Assembly: GCA_958449715.1 (NCBI GenBank)
Contig: CAUDIU010000054.1
Coordinates: forward strand, 1 to 10,718
Direction: 5' to 3'
Length of the DNA stretch: 10,718 bases
DNA from: an uncultured Clostridium sp.
GTDB taxonomy: Bacteria; Cyanobacteriota; Vampirovibrionia; Gastranaerophilales; Gastranaerophilaceae
Below are positions 1 to 6,000 of this stretch, piece by piece. The translations under genes and the position numbers were made by a program. Every line of letters starts with the position of its first letter. Position 1 is the first letter of the stretch. The notes under the pieces are model-generated. The model was not told the origin of the DNA and searched no databases. It worked only from the letters and a program-made list of their open reading frames with translations.

Positions 1-467
1 TGTTGCATGAAGGATATTATGTACTTGGACAAATAATGGATGTTTCTAATTCAACATTTGTTTTTATGCCTATTAAATACCAAAATTTTCACAATGAAGT
101 TTATGATATAAAAGGTAATTATCCTGCAAAATTTGTGGAAATGATTGATTCTTCAAGTAAAACTCCTGCTCAAGGTATAATTCCAAAAGATTCAAAATTT
201 TTACTTGATTTTGTAATTGTTGATGAAGCTCCAAATAATGAAATTGGGGCAAAGTATCAAAATGTTCAAACTCCGGAAAGTGGAATTTCTTCTTTAGTAA
301 ATAAATCAGATCCAGTTATTTATGATGGTTCTATCCCTCAGACTATGAAGGATTTTCCAGGAATAAAACTTAATTCTTTTGATAATGGTAGTAACTTTAA
401 TATTCCTAAAAAATTGATTATTCCTGTAGAAAAAAAAGATAATAATATAAATTCATTAAAGCAATAA
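1..467 (+). CDS. C-terminal part of an unrecognised protein (5' end outside window)
   Basis: This frame is open from the first bases to a TAA at 465-467. A TTG at 3-5 could be read as a start, but no ribosome binding site is visible before it, so I treat this as the last ~155 codons of a longer gene. The visible part is polar and rich in Asn, Lys, Pro and Ser. It begins with an alternating hydrophobic stretch (EGYYVLGQIMDVSNSTFVFM) that could be beta structure, and ends in a disordered-looking Lys/Asn tail. No catalytic motif or transmembrane segment is visible. Only 25 bases separate its stop from the TPR gene downstream on the same strand, so the two are probably co-transcribed. I do not recognise the family; a surface or envelope role would be a guess from the neighbour only. 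Confidence 0.6.
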   Translation, partial: LHEGYYVLGQIMDVSNSTFVFMPIKYQNFHNEVYDIKGNYPAKFVEMIDSSSKTPAQGIIPKDSKFLLDFVIVDEAPNNEIGAKYQNVQTPESGISSLVNKSDPVIYDGSIPQTMKDFPGIKLNSFDNGSNFNIPKKLIIPVEKKDNNINSLKQ

Positions 468-492
468 TTGATATTTTTATTGAAAGGGCTTT

Positions 493-1587
493 ATGTTTAG
501 AATAAAAAAAAGCTTTGTATTGATTGCAATTATAATTTTTATTCTTTTAACTTTGTGTGTCCAAACAATTCCTAAAATGCAGTATTATTCAAAGATGCAG
601 CAAAGCAATTTAGTAGAATTGGAAGCTTTGGTAAAAGAATATCCTAATTATCCGGAAGCATACATATTATTAGGTGAAAAATATGGAAAATCTATTCCAG
701 AAAAGGCTGCATTTAATTATAAAAAAGCTGTAGAAATTGTAAATAACAAGAAATTTGAAGCAGCTATGGATGAATATATCGCTGCAGCTTATTTGAAAAA
801 TGGGAATGTCGTTGAAGCTGTTGAATATTATTCAAATCCAATTCTTATAAAGAATAATTTAACAACAAATATTTTATTGGCAAATATTTTACAGACGATT
901 GGTCGATATGATGAAGCAATATATGTTTTAGATTCTTTTGAAAAAAATGATTTTTGGTCGTTAGCTAGTGCAGAGCCTGATATGTTTTCTCGTATGCGTT
1001 TGGAGTTTTGGTATAATATTTTATCATCATTCGATGATGGAACATATGCAAAAAATATGGTTTTGCACGCTAAAGCTATTGTTTATTATGAAAAAGGAGA
1101 TTATGAAAAATCTTTGTATTATTTGAACGAATTTATGAAAAATTCAAATAATATACCAATTTCTTTATTATTAAGAATATATACAGCAATGGGGGATTTT
1201 GATAAAGCTGAAAAGTATTGTAAACTATTGGCTAAATATGAAAAATCCCAAAATTTTATGGATAATTATTCTCGTGCTCTTTATTATTTAGCAATAAAAG
1301 ATTATAAAAAGTCTGAAGATATTTTTAAGGACATGAGTAATATTTCAGATAAAAAATTATCTTCTGACAAATTAACGAAGGCATTGTATGGGTTTTACGG
1401 CTTAGGAATATTGAATATAGAGAAAGGTAATTATAAATCAGCTATAAAATACTTATCTATGGCATTAGAACTTAGACCATATTATTATAATGCGGTAGTT
1501 AAGTTAGCAGAATGTTATAAGAAAACAAATGATTTAAAAAATTATAATAAGTATAATTTGAAAATAAAGGCATTATTAACATATTAA
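493..1587 (+). CDS. Membrane-anchored tetratricopeptide-repeat (TPR) protein
   Basis: A 364-residue protein. Residues 1-7 are basic and 8-26 form one hydrophobic helix, so it is probably a signal anchor with the rest outside the membrane. The residue before Cys22 is Leu, which does not fit a lipobox. The remainder is helical repeats of TPR type, recognisable around residues 50-85, 123-150, 190-220, 225-250, 257-285 and 298-330. Typical positions include 'GRYDEAIYVLDSF', 'GDYEKSLYYLNEF', 'GDFDKAEKYCKLL' and 'GNYKSAIKYLSMALELRP'. TPRs are protein-binding scaffolds, so no enzyme activity is implied. The ATG at 493 is preceded by AAAGGG at 483-487. It follows the partial gene by 25 bases and ends directly at a strong terminator, making it the last gene of its operon. 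The specific partner is unknown. Confidence 0.8.
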   Translation: MFRIKKSFVLIAIIIFILLTLCVQTIPKMQYYSKMQQSNLVELEALVKEYPNYPEAYILLGEKYGKSIPEKAAFNYKKAVEIVNNKKFEAAMDEYIAAAYLKNGNVVEAVEYYSNPILIKNNLTTNILLANILQTIGRYDEAIYVLDSFEKNDFWSLASAEPDMFSRMRLEFWYNILSSFDDGTYAKNMVLHAKAIVYYEKGDYEKSLYYLNEFMKNSNNIPISLLLRIYTAMGDFDKAEKYCKLLAKYEKSQNFMDNYSRALYYLAIKDYKKSEDIFKDMSNISDKKLSSDKLTKALYGFYGLGILNIEKGNYKSAIKYLSMALELRPYYYNAVVKLAECYKKTNDLKNYNKYNLKIKALLTY

Positions 1588-1620
1588 AAAAAAGACCGAT
1601 TTTATACATCGGTCTTTTTT
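1588..1620. terminator. Bidirectional intrinsic terminator between the TPR gene and tsf
   Basis: A perfect 13-base-pair stem (AAAAAAGACCGAT at 1588-1600 with ATCGGTCTTTTTT at 1608-1620) closes a 7-base loop. Runs of T follow it on both strands. It begins right after the TPR stop codon and lies 18 bases beyond the tsf stop, so it can end transcription of both convergent units. Confidence 0.9.
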
Positions 1621-1638
1621 TATTTTTTTATTAAGAAA

Positions 1639-2502
1639 TTAACCTTTAATTTGGCTCATTACTTCATCAGCGAAGTTTTCTTGGCGTTTTTCTAAACCTT
1701 CACCAAGCATATATCTTGTGAATGCTTTAACTGTTAATTTTCCATCAATAAGTTGTCCTACTGTAACGTCAGGGTTTTTGATGAATGGTTGTTCTAACAA
1801 TACTTTTCCTGATAAAAGTTTGTTTACACGACCTTCAACAATTTTAGCTCTGATTTGTTCAGGTTTCTTTTGAAGATCTTCTTTACCCATTTCGATTTCT
1901 GTTTCATGATCAATAACAGATTGAGGAATTTCATCTCTTGAAATAAATTCAGGAGCAGATGATGCGATGTGTAAACAAATATCATTCATTAATTCTTCAT
2001 CTTTTTTATCTGTTTGAATTAATACACCGATTTTACCGTTGTGGATATAAGAAGCTGTATTTCCTTCATAACGAACAAATCTTCTGAAAGTGATTTTTTC
2101 TCCGATAGATGCGATTTTTTCTTTAATTACTTCAGAAATAACTTTACCGCATTTTTCGCAAGTAGAAGCTAATAAAGCATCATTATCAGCAGGGTTTGTT
2201 TTTGCAACAACTTCTGCTAGGCTATTTGTTAATTCTTTGAATTCTTCATTTTTAGCAACGAAGTCTGTTTCGCAGTTAACTTCAACCATAGCTCCGCAAT
2301 CAGCTTGGATAGAAGAAGCTACTAAACCTTCAGCAGCAATTCTTCCCATTTTTTTATCAGCAGAAGCAATACCTTTTTGGCGAAGAACTTCCATTGCTTT
2401 TTCCATATCTCCGTCAGTTTCAACAAGTGCTTTTTTAGCATCCATCATACCTGCACCTGTTTTGTCACGGAGTTCTTTTACCATTTGAGCTGTAATGTTC
2501 AT
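1639..2502 (-). CDS. tsf: Translation elongation factor Ts
   Basis: A 287-residue EF-Ts, the guanine nucleotide exchange factor that releases GDP from EF-Tu in the cytosol. The N-terminal UBA-like domain carries the family signature 'LRDKTGAGMMDAKKAL' (11-26). The EF-Tu-contacting motif TDFVAKN is at 79-85, followed by the core domains. The family's usual 'IGEKI' is present at 133-137. Length is close to that of E. coli EF-Ts. The ATG at 2502 has a strong AAGGAGAG site at 2511-2518 (minus strand). It lies downstream of rpsB in the classical rpsB-tsf order, separated by 76 bases that include a strong hairpin. A CxxC pair (C115, C118) in the middle of the protein is not a feature I know from EF-Ts; its meaning is unclear. 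Its partner EF-Tu is encoded elsewhere in this window. Confidence 0.97.
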   Translation of the reverse strand: MNITAQMVKELRDKTGAGMMDAKKALVETDGDMEKAMEVLRQKGIASADKKMGRIAAEGLVASSIQADCGAMVEVNCETDFVAKNEEFKELTNSLAEVVAKTNPADNDALLASTCEKCGKVISEVIKEKIASIGEKITFRRFVRYEGNTASYIHNGKIGVLIQTDKKDEELMNDICLHIASSAPEFISRDEIPQSVIDHETEIEMGKEDLQKKPEQIRAKIVEGRVNKLLSGKVLLEQPFIKNPDVTVGQLIDGKLTVKAFTRYMLGEGLEKRQENFADEVMSQIKG

Positions 2503-2510
2503 TATAATTT

Positions 2511-2518
2511 CTCTCCTT
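2511..2518 (-). promoter_or_regulatory. tsf ribosome binding site
   Basis: AAGGAGAG on the minus strand, 8 bases before the tsf ATG and only 8 bases after the intergenic hairpin. It fixes the tsf start. Confidence 0.85.
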
Positions 2519-2526
2519 TTTTATAG

Positions 2527-2566
2527 TGAAAGAGAGAATGGGCGATATATTTCCCACTCTCTTTCA
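2527..2566 (-). promoter_or_regulatory. Strong hairpin in the rpsB-tsf intergenic RNA
   Basis: TGAAAGAGAG (2527-2536) pairs perfectly with CTCTCTTTCA (2557-2566). TGGG (2539-2542) pairs with CCCA (2553-2556). That gives 14 base pairs interrupted only by a two-base AA bulge, around a 10-base loop. On the transcribed (minus) strand it is followed by ACTATAAAAAAGG, not by a U-tract, so it is not a standard intrinsic terminator. It could stabilise or process the mRNA, or set the ratio of S2 to EF-Ts. Confidence 0.75.
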
Positions 2567-2578
2567 TTAAAGTTATAA

Positions 2579-3352
2579 TTATTCTGCAACTGTTTCTGCA
2601 GCTTCTGCTGTAACGCCTGCATCTTCTGGTTTAATGCTTTCTAATTTTTTAGCGTTAGCATTAGCTTCTCTTAATTGTTTTCCTTCTAAAATAGCATCAG
2701 CTAATTTTGAAGTGATTAATTTAATAGATCTGATTGCATCGTCATTACCAGGGATAATGTAGTTGATGCCATCTGGATCTGCATTTGTATCAGCTAAACA
2801 AATAACAGGGATGTTAAGTTTGTTAGCTTCTTGAATAGCAATATCTTCTTTTTTCTGGTCTACGATGAAGATTAAATCAGGTAATCCTCTCATATCTTTG
2901 ATACCGCCTAAAGTTTTGCTTAATTTACCTAATTCTCTGTTTAATTTAGCAATTTCTTTTTTAGGTAATTTTTCAGCGTGACCAGAGTTCATGAAATCTT
3001 CTAATTCTCTTAATTTGTTTACACGACCTCTGATAGTTTCGAAGTTAGTAAGCATACCGCCTAACCATCTTCTGTTGATATAATAAGCTCCAGATCTAAC
3101 AGCTTCTTCTGCAACTACTTCTGCAGCTTGTTTTTTTGTACCTACAAATAAGATATTTTTATTTTTAGCTGCGAAATCTCTAACAACAGCATATGCTTCA
3201 TCAAGCAAGTCTGTAGTTTTACGCAAATCTAAAACGTAAATACCGTTTCTTGCACCGTAAATATACGGTTTCATTTTAGGGTTCCATCTTTGAGTTTGGT
3301 GTCCGAAGTGAACGCCTGCTTCTAAAAGTTCAATCATAGATGCTACTGGCAT
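2579..3352 (-). CDS. rpsB: 30S ribosomal protein S2
   Basis: A 257-residue S2, a component of the small ribosomal subunit on the solvent side near the head-body junction. The first signature 'LLEAGVHFGHQTQRWNPKM' (9-27) and the second region 'PDLIFIVDQKKEDIAIQEA' followed by 'CLADTNADP' are both clear, and 'RRWLGGMLTNFETI' is canonical. The last ~28 residues are an Ala/Glu-rich tail, variable in this family. The ATG at 3352 is preceded by AAGGAG (3360-3365) at 7 bases, which fixes the start. It is the first gene of the rpsB-tsf operon. The cobO terminator lies upstream, so the operon's own promoter should lie between about 3366 and 3510. S2 represses its own operon in E. coli; the leader here may fold but I cannot show regulation. 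Confidence 0.97.
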   Translation of the reverse strand: MPVASMIELLEAGVHFGHQTQRWNPKMKPYIYGARNGIYVLDLRKTTDLLDEAYAVVRDFAAKNKNILFVGTKKQAAEVVAEEAVRSGAYYINRRWLGGMLTNFETIRGRVNKLRELEDFMNSGHAEKLPKKEIAKLNRELGKLSKTLGGIKDMRGLPDLIFIVDQKKEDIAIQEANKLNIPVICLADTNADPDGINYIIPGNDDAIRSIKLITSKLADAILEGKQLREANANAKKLESIKPEDAGVTAEAAETVAE

Positions 3353-3420
3353 CGGTTTTCTCCTTTTGTTTTAACTTATTGTACTACGGGCTATACTGTC
3401 TCATTTTTATATTCATAAAA

Positions 3421-3446
3421 ACTAGGGCAAAACCTATCAGACTAGT
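3421..3446 (-). promoter_or_regulatory. Possible hairpin in the rpsB leader
   Basis: On the transcribed strand ACTAG (3446-3442) can pair with CTAGT (3425-3421), extended by GG/CC across a 7-base bulge around a short loop. A run of five T follows. It lies about 70 bases upstream of rpsB. It is short and bulged, so this is only a candidate leader structure. Confidence 0.3.
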
Positions 3447-3453
3447 GTAACCA

Positions 3454-3459
3454 ATTATA
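3454..3459 (-). promoter_or_regulatory. Possible -10 element for rpsB-tsf
   Basis: A perfect TATAAT on the minus strand about 100 bases upstream of rpsB and downstream of the cobO terminator. No good -35 hexamer stands at 16-18 bases; the nearest, TTGCAT, is 21 bases away. This is therefore a weak call made mostly because a promoter is needed in this interval. Confidence 0.3.
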
Positions 3460-3510
3460 TGATAATACAAACATGCCTTTATGCAAATTTATTATTGCGT
3501 TTTATTACAT

Positions 3511-3545
3511 AAAAAAAACGGACTTTCTATAAAATAGATTGTCCG
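3511..3545 (-). terminator. Intrinsic terminator downstream of cobO
   Basis: Read on the minus strand: CGGAC, a 2x2 T-T internal mismatch, four further pairs (TCTA/TAGA), a small loop, the matching arm GTCCG, then eight T. The stem occupies 3519-3545 and the U-tract 3511-3518. It ends the cobO transcript and insulates rpsB-tsf from it. Confidence 0.8.
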
Positions 3546-3602
3546 GTATTTCATTTTCTGAAACAAAAAGGATTTACATTAACTTATATTGTGTTTTAAA
3601 AT

Positions 3603-4136
3603 CTAGTATTCAATGCCTTGTCTTGCCATAACTCCTGTATCAAAGTAATGTTTGATAGGTTTCATTTCTGTAACAAGATGAGCCATTGCTTTTAATTCTG
3701 GGTGAGCATAACGTCCAGTTAATACAATTTCAAGGTTTTCTGGTTTGTTTAGTAATGCTTCTTTAACATCTGATACTTTGATCATATTCATTGCTGTACA
3801 GATATTAATTTCATCTAGAATAATTAATTGGTACTTACCTGAATTGATTGCTTCTTTTGCAAATTCCCAACCTTTTTTAGCTTCTTTAAAATCTTCCATA
3901 CAAACGTTATGAGAATAACATACTCTATCCATTCCAAATTGTACAACATCTAAGTTAGGGAGAAATTTTGAAGAAGAAACAATTTCTCCATAAGATGTAG
4001 CGCTATCCCCTTTTGTAAATTGAATAATAAGTACCTTCCAGCCGTGTCCTAATGCTCTTAGAGCTAATCCTAGAGATGCTGTAGTTTTTCCTTTTCCATC
4101 TCCTGTGTAAATTTGAATATAACCATGTTCTAACAC
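3603..4136 (-). CDS. cobO: Corrinoid (cob(I)yrinic acid a,c-diamide) adenosyltransferase
   Basis: A 177-residue protein of the CobA/CobO/BtuR family. It transfers the adenosyl group of ATP to the reduced cobalt of a corrinoid, in cytosolic synthesis or salvage of coenzyme B12. The unusual P-loop 'TGDGKGKTTA' is at 11-20. A Walker B-like 'LIILDEIN' is at 104-111, 'LTGRYAHPEL' at 139-148, and the family C-terminus 'MKPIKHYFDTGVMARQGIEY' at 158-177. Length matches the short CobO form. The start is GTG at 4136, supported by GGAGG (4146-4150) nine bases upstream; the GTG at 4143 is out of frame. No other cobalamin gene is in the window and I see no cobalamin riboswitch upstream, so salvage is as plausible as full synthesis. 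It appears monocistronic. BtuR and CobA are equally valid names for this family. Confidence 0.93.
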   Translation of the reverse strand: MLEHGYIQIYTGDGKGKTTASLGLALRALGHGWKVLIIQFTKGDSATSYGEIVSSSKFLPNLDVVQFGMDRVCYSHNVCMEDFKEAKKGWEFAKEAINSGKYQLIILDEINICTAMNMIKVSDVKEALLNKPENLEIVLTGRYAHPELKAMAHLVTEMKPIKHYFDTGVMARQGIEY

Positions 4137-4177
4137 GACTCACTACCTCCAAATAAAACTGATAAGTTCCTCTATCC

Positions 4178-4342
4178 TTATTTTAACGAATTTTTCTCAC
4201 TATTTAATCGTTCTAAAGTTGGATAAATATGTCGAGCAAAAGATGGATAAATGTATCTATCCCCGCTCCCAAGATTTGTATATTCATCATAGAACTTAAT
4301 TAAAAAAAATAAATAACTTTCAGCGTTTCCATGCCAATCTTT
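4178..4342 (-). pseudogene. Possible relic of a coding sequence upstream of cobO
   Basis: On the minus strand a frame of 54 sense codons runs from just after a TAA (4343-4345) to a TAA at 4178-4180, with no ATG, GTG or TTG in it. The peptide looks protein-like (for example 'WHGNAESYLFF' and 'GSGDRYIYPSFARHIYPTLE') and contains an internal eight-residue echo, YIYPSFAR/HIYPTLER. The local base composition is richer in G and C than the flanks. It could be the C-terminal remnant of a lost gene that once preceded cobO. Chance openness is possible; I do not recognise the family. Confidence 0.3.
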
Positions 4343-4420
4343 TTACAATTAATTTTATCTAAAATCTATTAATTGCCTATTTATCTATTTTTTTAGCTAT
4401 TTTATTTCTTTCAAAAAAAA

Positions 4421-4439
4421 TTTACATAATTTTTGTAAA
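4421..4439. promoter_or_regulatory. Inverted repeat TTTACA-N7-TGTAAA, possible operator
   Basis: Two perfect 6-base arms (4421-4426 and 4434-4439) separated by 7 AT-rich bases. It lies about 60 bases upstream of the -35 of the coiled-coil gene promoter and about 285 bases upstream of cobO. The size suits a dimeric regulator, but no regulator is identifiable, and in DNA this AT-rich chance repeats are common. Confidence 0.3.
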
Positions 4440-4500
4440 GTATTTGTTAAAAAAACTTGCATATTTTGAATAAAGTCTTGCTGAGCGTTTTCATGGTGTT

Positions 4501-4529
4501 TTTACATGTATTAATATTATTAATATGAA
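4501..4529 (+). promoter_or_regulatory. Candidate promoter of the coiled-coil gene
   Basis: TTTACA (4501-4506) and TATGAA (4524-4529) are separated by 17 bases. The -35 matches consensus at five of six positions and the -10 at four. A transcript would start near 4536 and carry a leader of about 140 bases. Confidence 0.45.
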
Positions 4530-4674
4530 CTAAGAATTTTTAAATAAAAATATGGGCATAATAAAATTAGGTCGATTTAATATGTTAATAAATGTAACAA
4601 AAAATACAATTACTGAAATTCCCTAATTTTTAAAGCGTTTACATGTTTAAGAGTATAAAAAGAGAGATTCACAC

Positions 4675-5859
4675 ATGAGTGTAAACAAACCAGGATTACC
4701 AAAACTGAATGTGAAATCTGAATTGCAGGCTTCTTTTAAGTCTGCTGTCTCTAGTAAACTTGCTTCTTCTACAAGAACCGGTTATGGTATACAAGCTCAG
4801 AGAAGCAGGAACTCTGATTTCTTTAATGTTAAACGTTATAATAGTTATTCTTTTAGTGAGCAAAGACATTATTTAAATGACAATAGAGTAGTTGTAAAAA
4901 ATAATAATTTAATTGGAACACCAGTTGCTACTCATCAATGTTCTGGGGATAATAAATATGCAACAGTTTTGGCTCTTACAAGTATGTTGTCGCAGATGGC
5001 TGGTTCTGCTGCCTCTTTAACAAAATCATCAAATAGTGGAGTGGCAGGTAATACTCAAATGCAAAAAGCTGAATCAAATTCTGTGATTAACGATTTAGCA
5101 ACTGCAAAAAATTCTTCTGAAATTCAAAAAGGTTTATCTCAACTTGAAACCGAAATGACAGAATGTGAAACTAAAATTGCAGATGCAGAAAAAACAATAA
5201 AAGAAGAAACTGAGTTAAAATCTCAAAATGAAACAAAATTAAAAGATACAGAAACTCAAATACAAGGTGAAAAACAAAATATTACAAAACAAGAAGGCAT
5301 GATTACAAAACTTGAAAGTAGTATAACTCAGGATAAATTTGAGCTTGAACGTTTGGAATCATCATTAAGTACTTGTACTGGAGATCTAACAAAAATGGCT
5401 CTTGAAACTCAAATAAGTGAGTTAAAGGCAAAAATTGCGCAAGAAGAACAACAACTTGACGAAGCGAAAGAGTCTAAAAAAGCTTCAGAAAAGAAATTAG
5501 AAGAACTTGGAAATACTAAAAAAGACCTAACAAACCAAATTGCAACTAATGAGAAAAATATTCAAAGTGCTGAAGCTGAAAAAAATTCAGCAACAAGTAA
5601 ACAAGAAAAATTAGAAGCTGCTCAAACAAAATATTCTAAAAAATTAACAGAAACCCAAAATAAAGAGTCAAAAGAATTATCAAAATTACATACAGAAATA
5701 GCTAAATATGCTAAAGAATTTAGCGAAACTTCTGATGTAAATAAGAAGAATAAATTATCAGAGAAATATACAGAAAAAGCAAAAGAATATAATGAATTAG
5801 TAAAAAATACTTCAGTAAGCGGATATACAGAAGTTGGTACAGATTTGAACTCTTTATAA
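4675..5859 (+). CDS. Large cytosolic coiled-coil protein of unknown function
   Basis: A 394-residue protein with no signal peptide. Residues 1-90 are polar and Ser/Asn/Arg-rich and look disordered. Residues 95-115 are a mildly hydrophobic, small-residue segment too weak for a confident membrane helix. From about 148 to 375 the sequence is almost uninterrupted heptad-like coiled coil rich in Glu, Lys, Gln and Thr, with blocks such as 'ETQISELKAKIAQEEQQLDEA'. A short break near 'STCTGDLTK' (232-240) may be a hinge. The end is 'SGYTEVGTDLNSL'. The ribosome binding site is weak (AGAGAG at 4661-4666, 8 bases before the ATG). It stands alone between its promoter and a terminator. Low-complexity helices of this kind produce misleading matches to SMC or myosin; I claim neither. 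A structural or scaffolding role is only an inference. Confidence 0.8.
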   Translation: MSVNKPGLPKLNVKSELQASFKSAVSSKLASSTRTGYGIQAQRSRNSDFFNVKRYNSYSFSEQRHYLNDNRVVVKNNNLIGTPVATHQCSGDNKYATVLALTSMLSQMAGSAASLTKSSNSGVAGNTQMQKAESNSVINDLATAKNSSEIQKGLSQLETEMTECETKIADAEKTIKEETELKSQNETKLKDTETQIQGEKQNITKQEGMITKLESSITQDKFELERLESSLSTCTGDLTKMALETQISELKAKIAQEEQQLDEAKESKKASEKKLEELGNTKKDLTNQIATNEKNIQSAEAEKNSATSKQEKLEAAQTKYSKKLTETQNKESKELSKLHTEIAKYAKEFSETSDVNKKNKLSEKYTEKAKEYNELVKNTSVSGYTEVGTDLNSL

Positions 5860-5877
5860 CATATTGTAACAAACAAC

Positions 5878-5906
5878 TTTACTTTTAGATATATGTAATT
5901 TATAAT
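5878..5906 (+). promoter_or_regulatory. Candidate promoter of rimP-nusA, upstream of a terminator
   Basis: TTTACT (5878-5883), a 17-base spacer and a perfect TATAAT (5901-5906). The -35 matches four of six. Transcription would begin near 5913 and pass through the hairpin at 5934-5963 before reaching rimP. The 37 bases between that hairpin and the rimP start contain no promoter I can see. Confidence 0.55.
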
Positions 5907-5933
5907 AAATGCGTCGACAGTATTGTCATTCAA

Positions 5934-5963
5934 AAAAAAGAACGGGAATCCCCGTTCTTTTTT
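5934..5963 (+). terminator. Intrinsic terminator ahead of rimP; possible attenuator
   Basis: A 13-base-pair stem (left arm 5934-5946 ending AAGAACGGG, right arm 5951-5963 beginning CCCGTTCTT) with a 4-base AATC loop and a T-run at the end of the right arm. It lies 75 bases after the coiled-coil gene and ends it. It also lies inside the probable rimP leader. The complementary A-run makes it potentially active on the other strand as well. Confidence 0.85.
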
Positions 5964-6000
5964 ATCTAATAGGGTTTAAAGAAAGGGTAAGGTTTATTTT

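Larger units (their letters stand above)
4137..4674. other. 538-base intergenic region between divergent cobO and the coiled-coil gene
   Basis: It holds no complete gene. From left to right I see the cobO ribosome binding site, a possible coding relic on the minus strand (4178-4342), a very AT-rich stretch, a TTTACA-N7-TGTAAA dyad (4421-4439) and a plus-strand promoter (4501-4529). A long leader then runs to the ATG at 4675. Two copies of a GCGTTT...ACATGT-like sequence (around 4486-4508 and 4635-4646) flank the promoter-to-start interval. No tRNA or obvious structured RNA is visible. Confidence 0.6.

Noticed and set aside
559..564. Lipobox cysteine at the N-terminus of the TPR protein
   Set aside because: The cysteine follows Leu (LTLC); the position before a lipobox cysteine is normally Gly, Ala or Ser.
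2090..2488. Long plus-strand open frame opposite tsf
   Set aside because: It lies wholly inside the clear EF-Ts gene on the other strand and has no ribosome binding site or recognisable protein; it is a by-product of tsf codon use.
4137..4342. Cobalamin riboswitch upstream of cobO
   Set aside because: I looked for the conserved B12-box-like core and the surrounding multi-stem layout on the minus strand and found neither.
4563..4630. Long-range 9-base complement (AAAATTAGG with CCTAATTTT) in the coiled-coil gene leader
   Set aside because: It encloses 50 bases of AT-rich sequence with no further pairing. A match of this length is easily random in such DNA.
4675..5859. SMC- or chromosome-segregation-type identity for the coiled-coil protein
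   Set aside because: There is no Walker A, Walker B or ABC signature. Similarity to SMC would come only from generic heptad composition.
5622..5933. Minus-strand open frame overlapping the coiled-coil gene end
   Set aside because: The peptide is Phe/Leu/Ser-rich, as expected from reading Lys/Glu codons backwards. No ribosome binding site was seen, and it begins in the terminator region.
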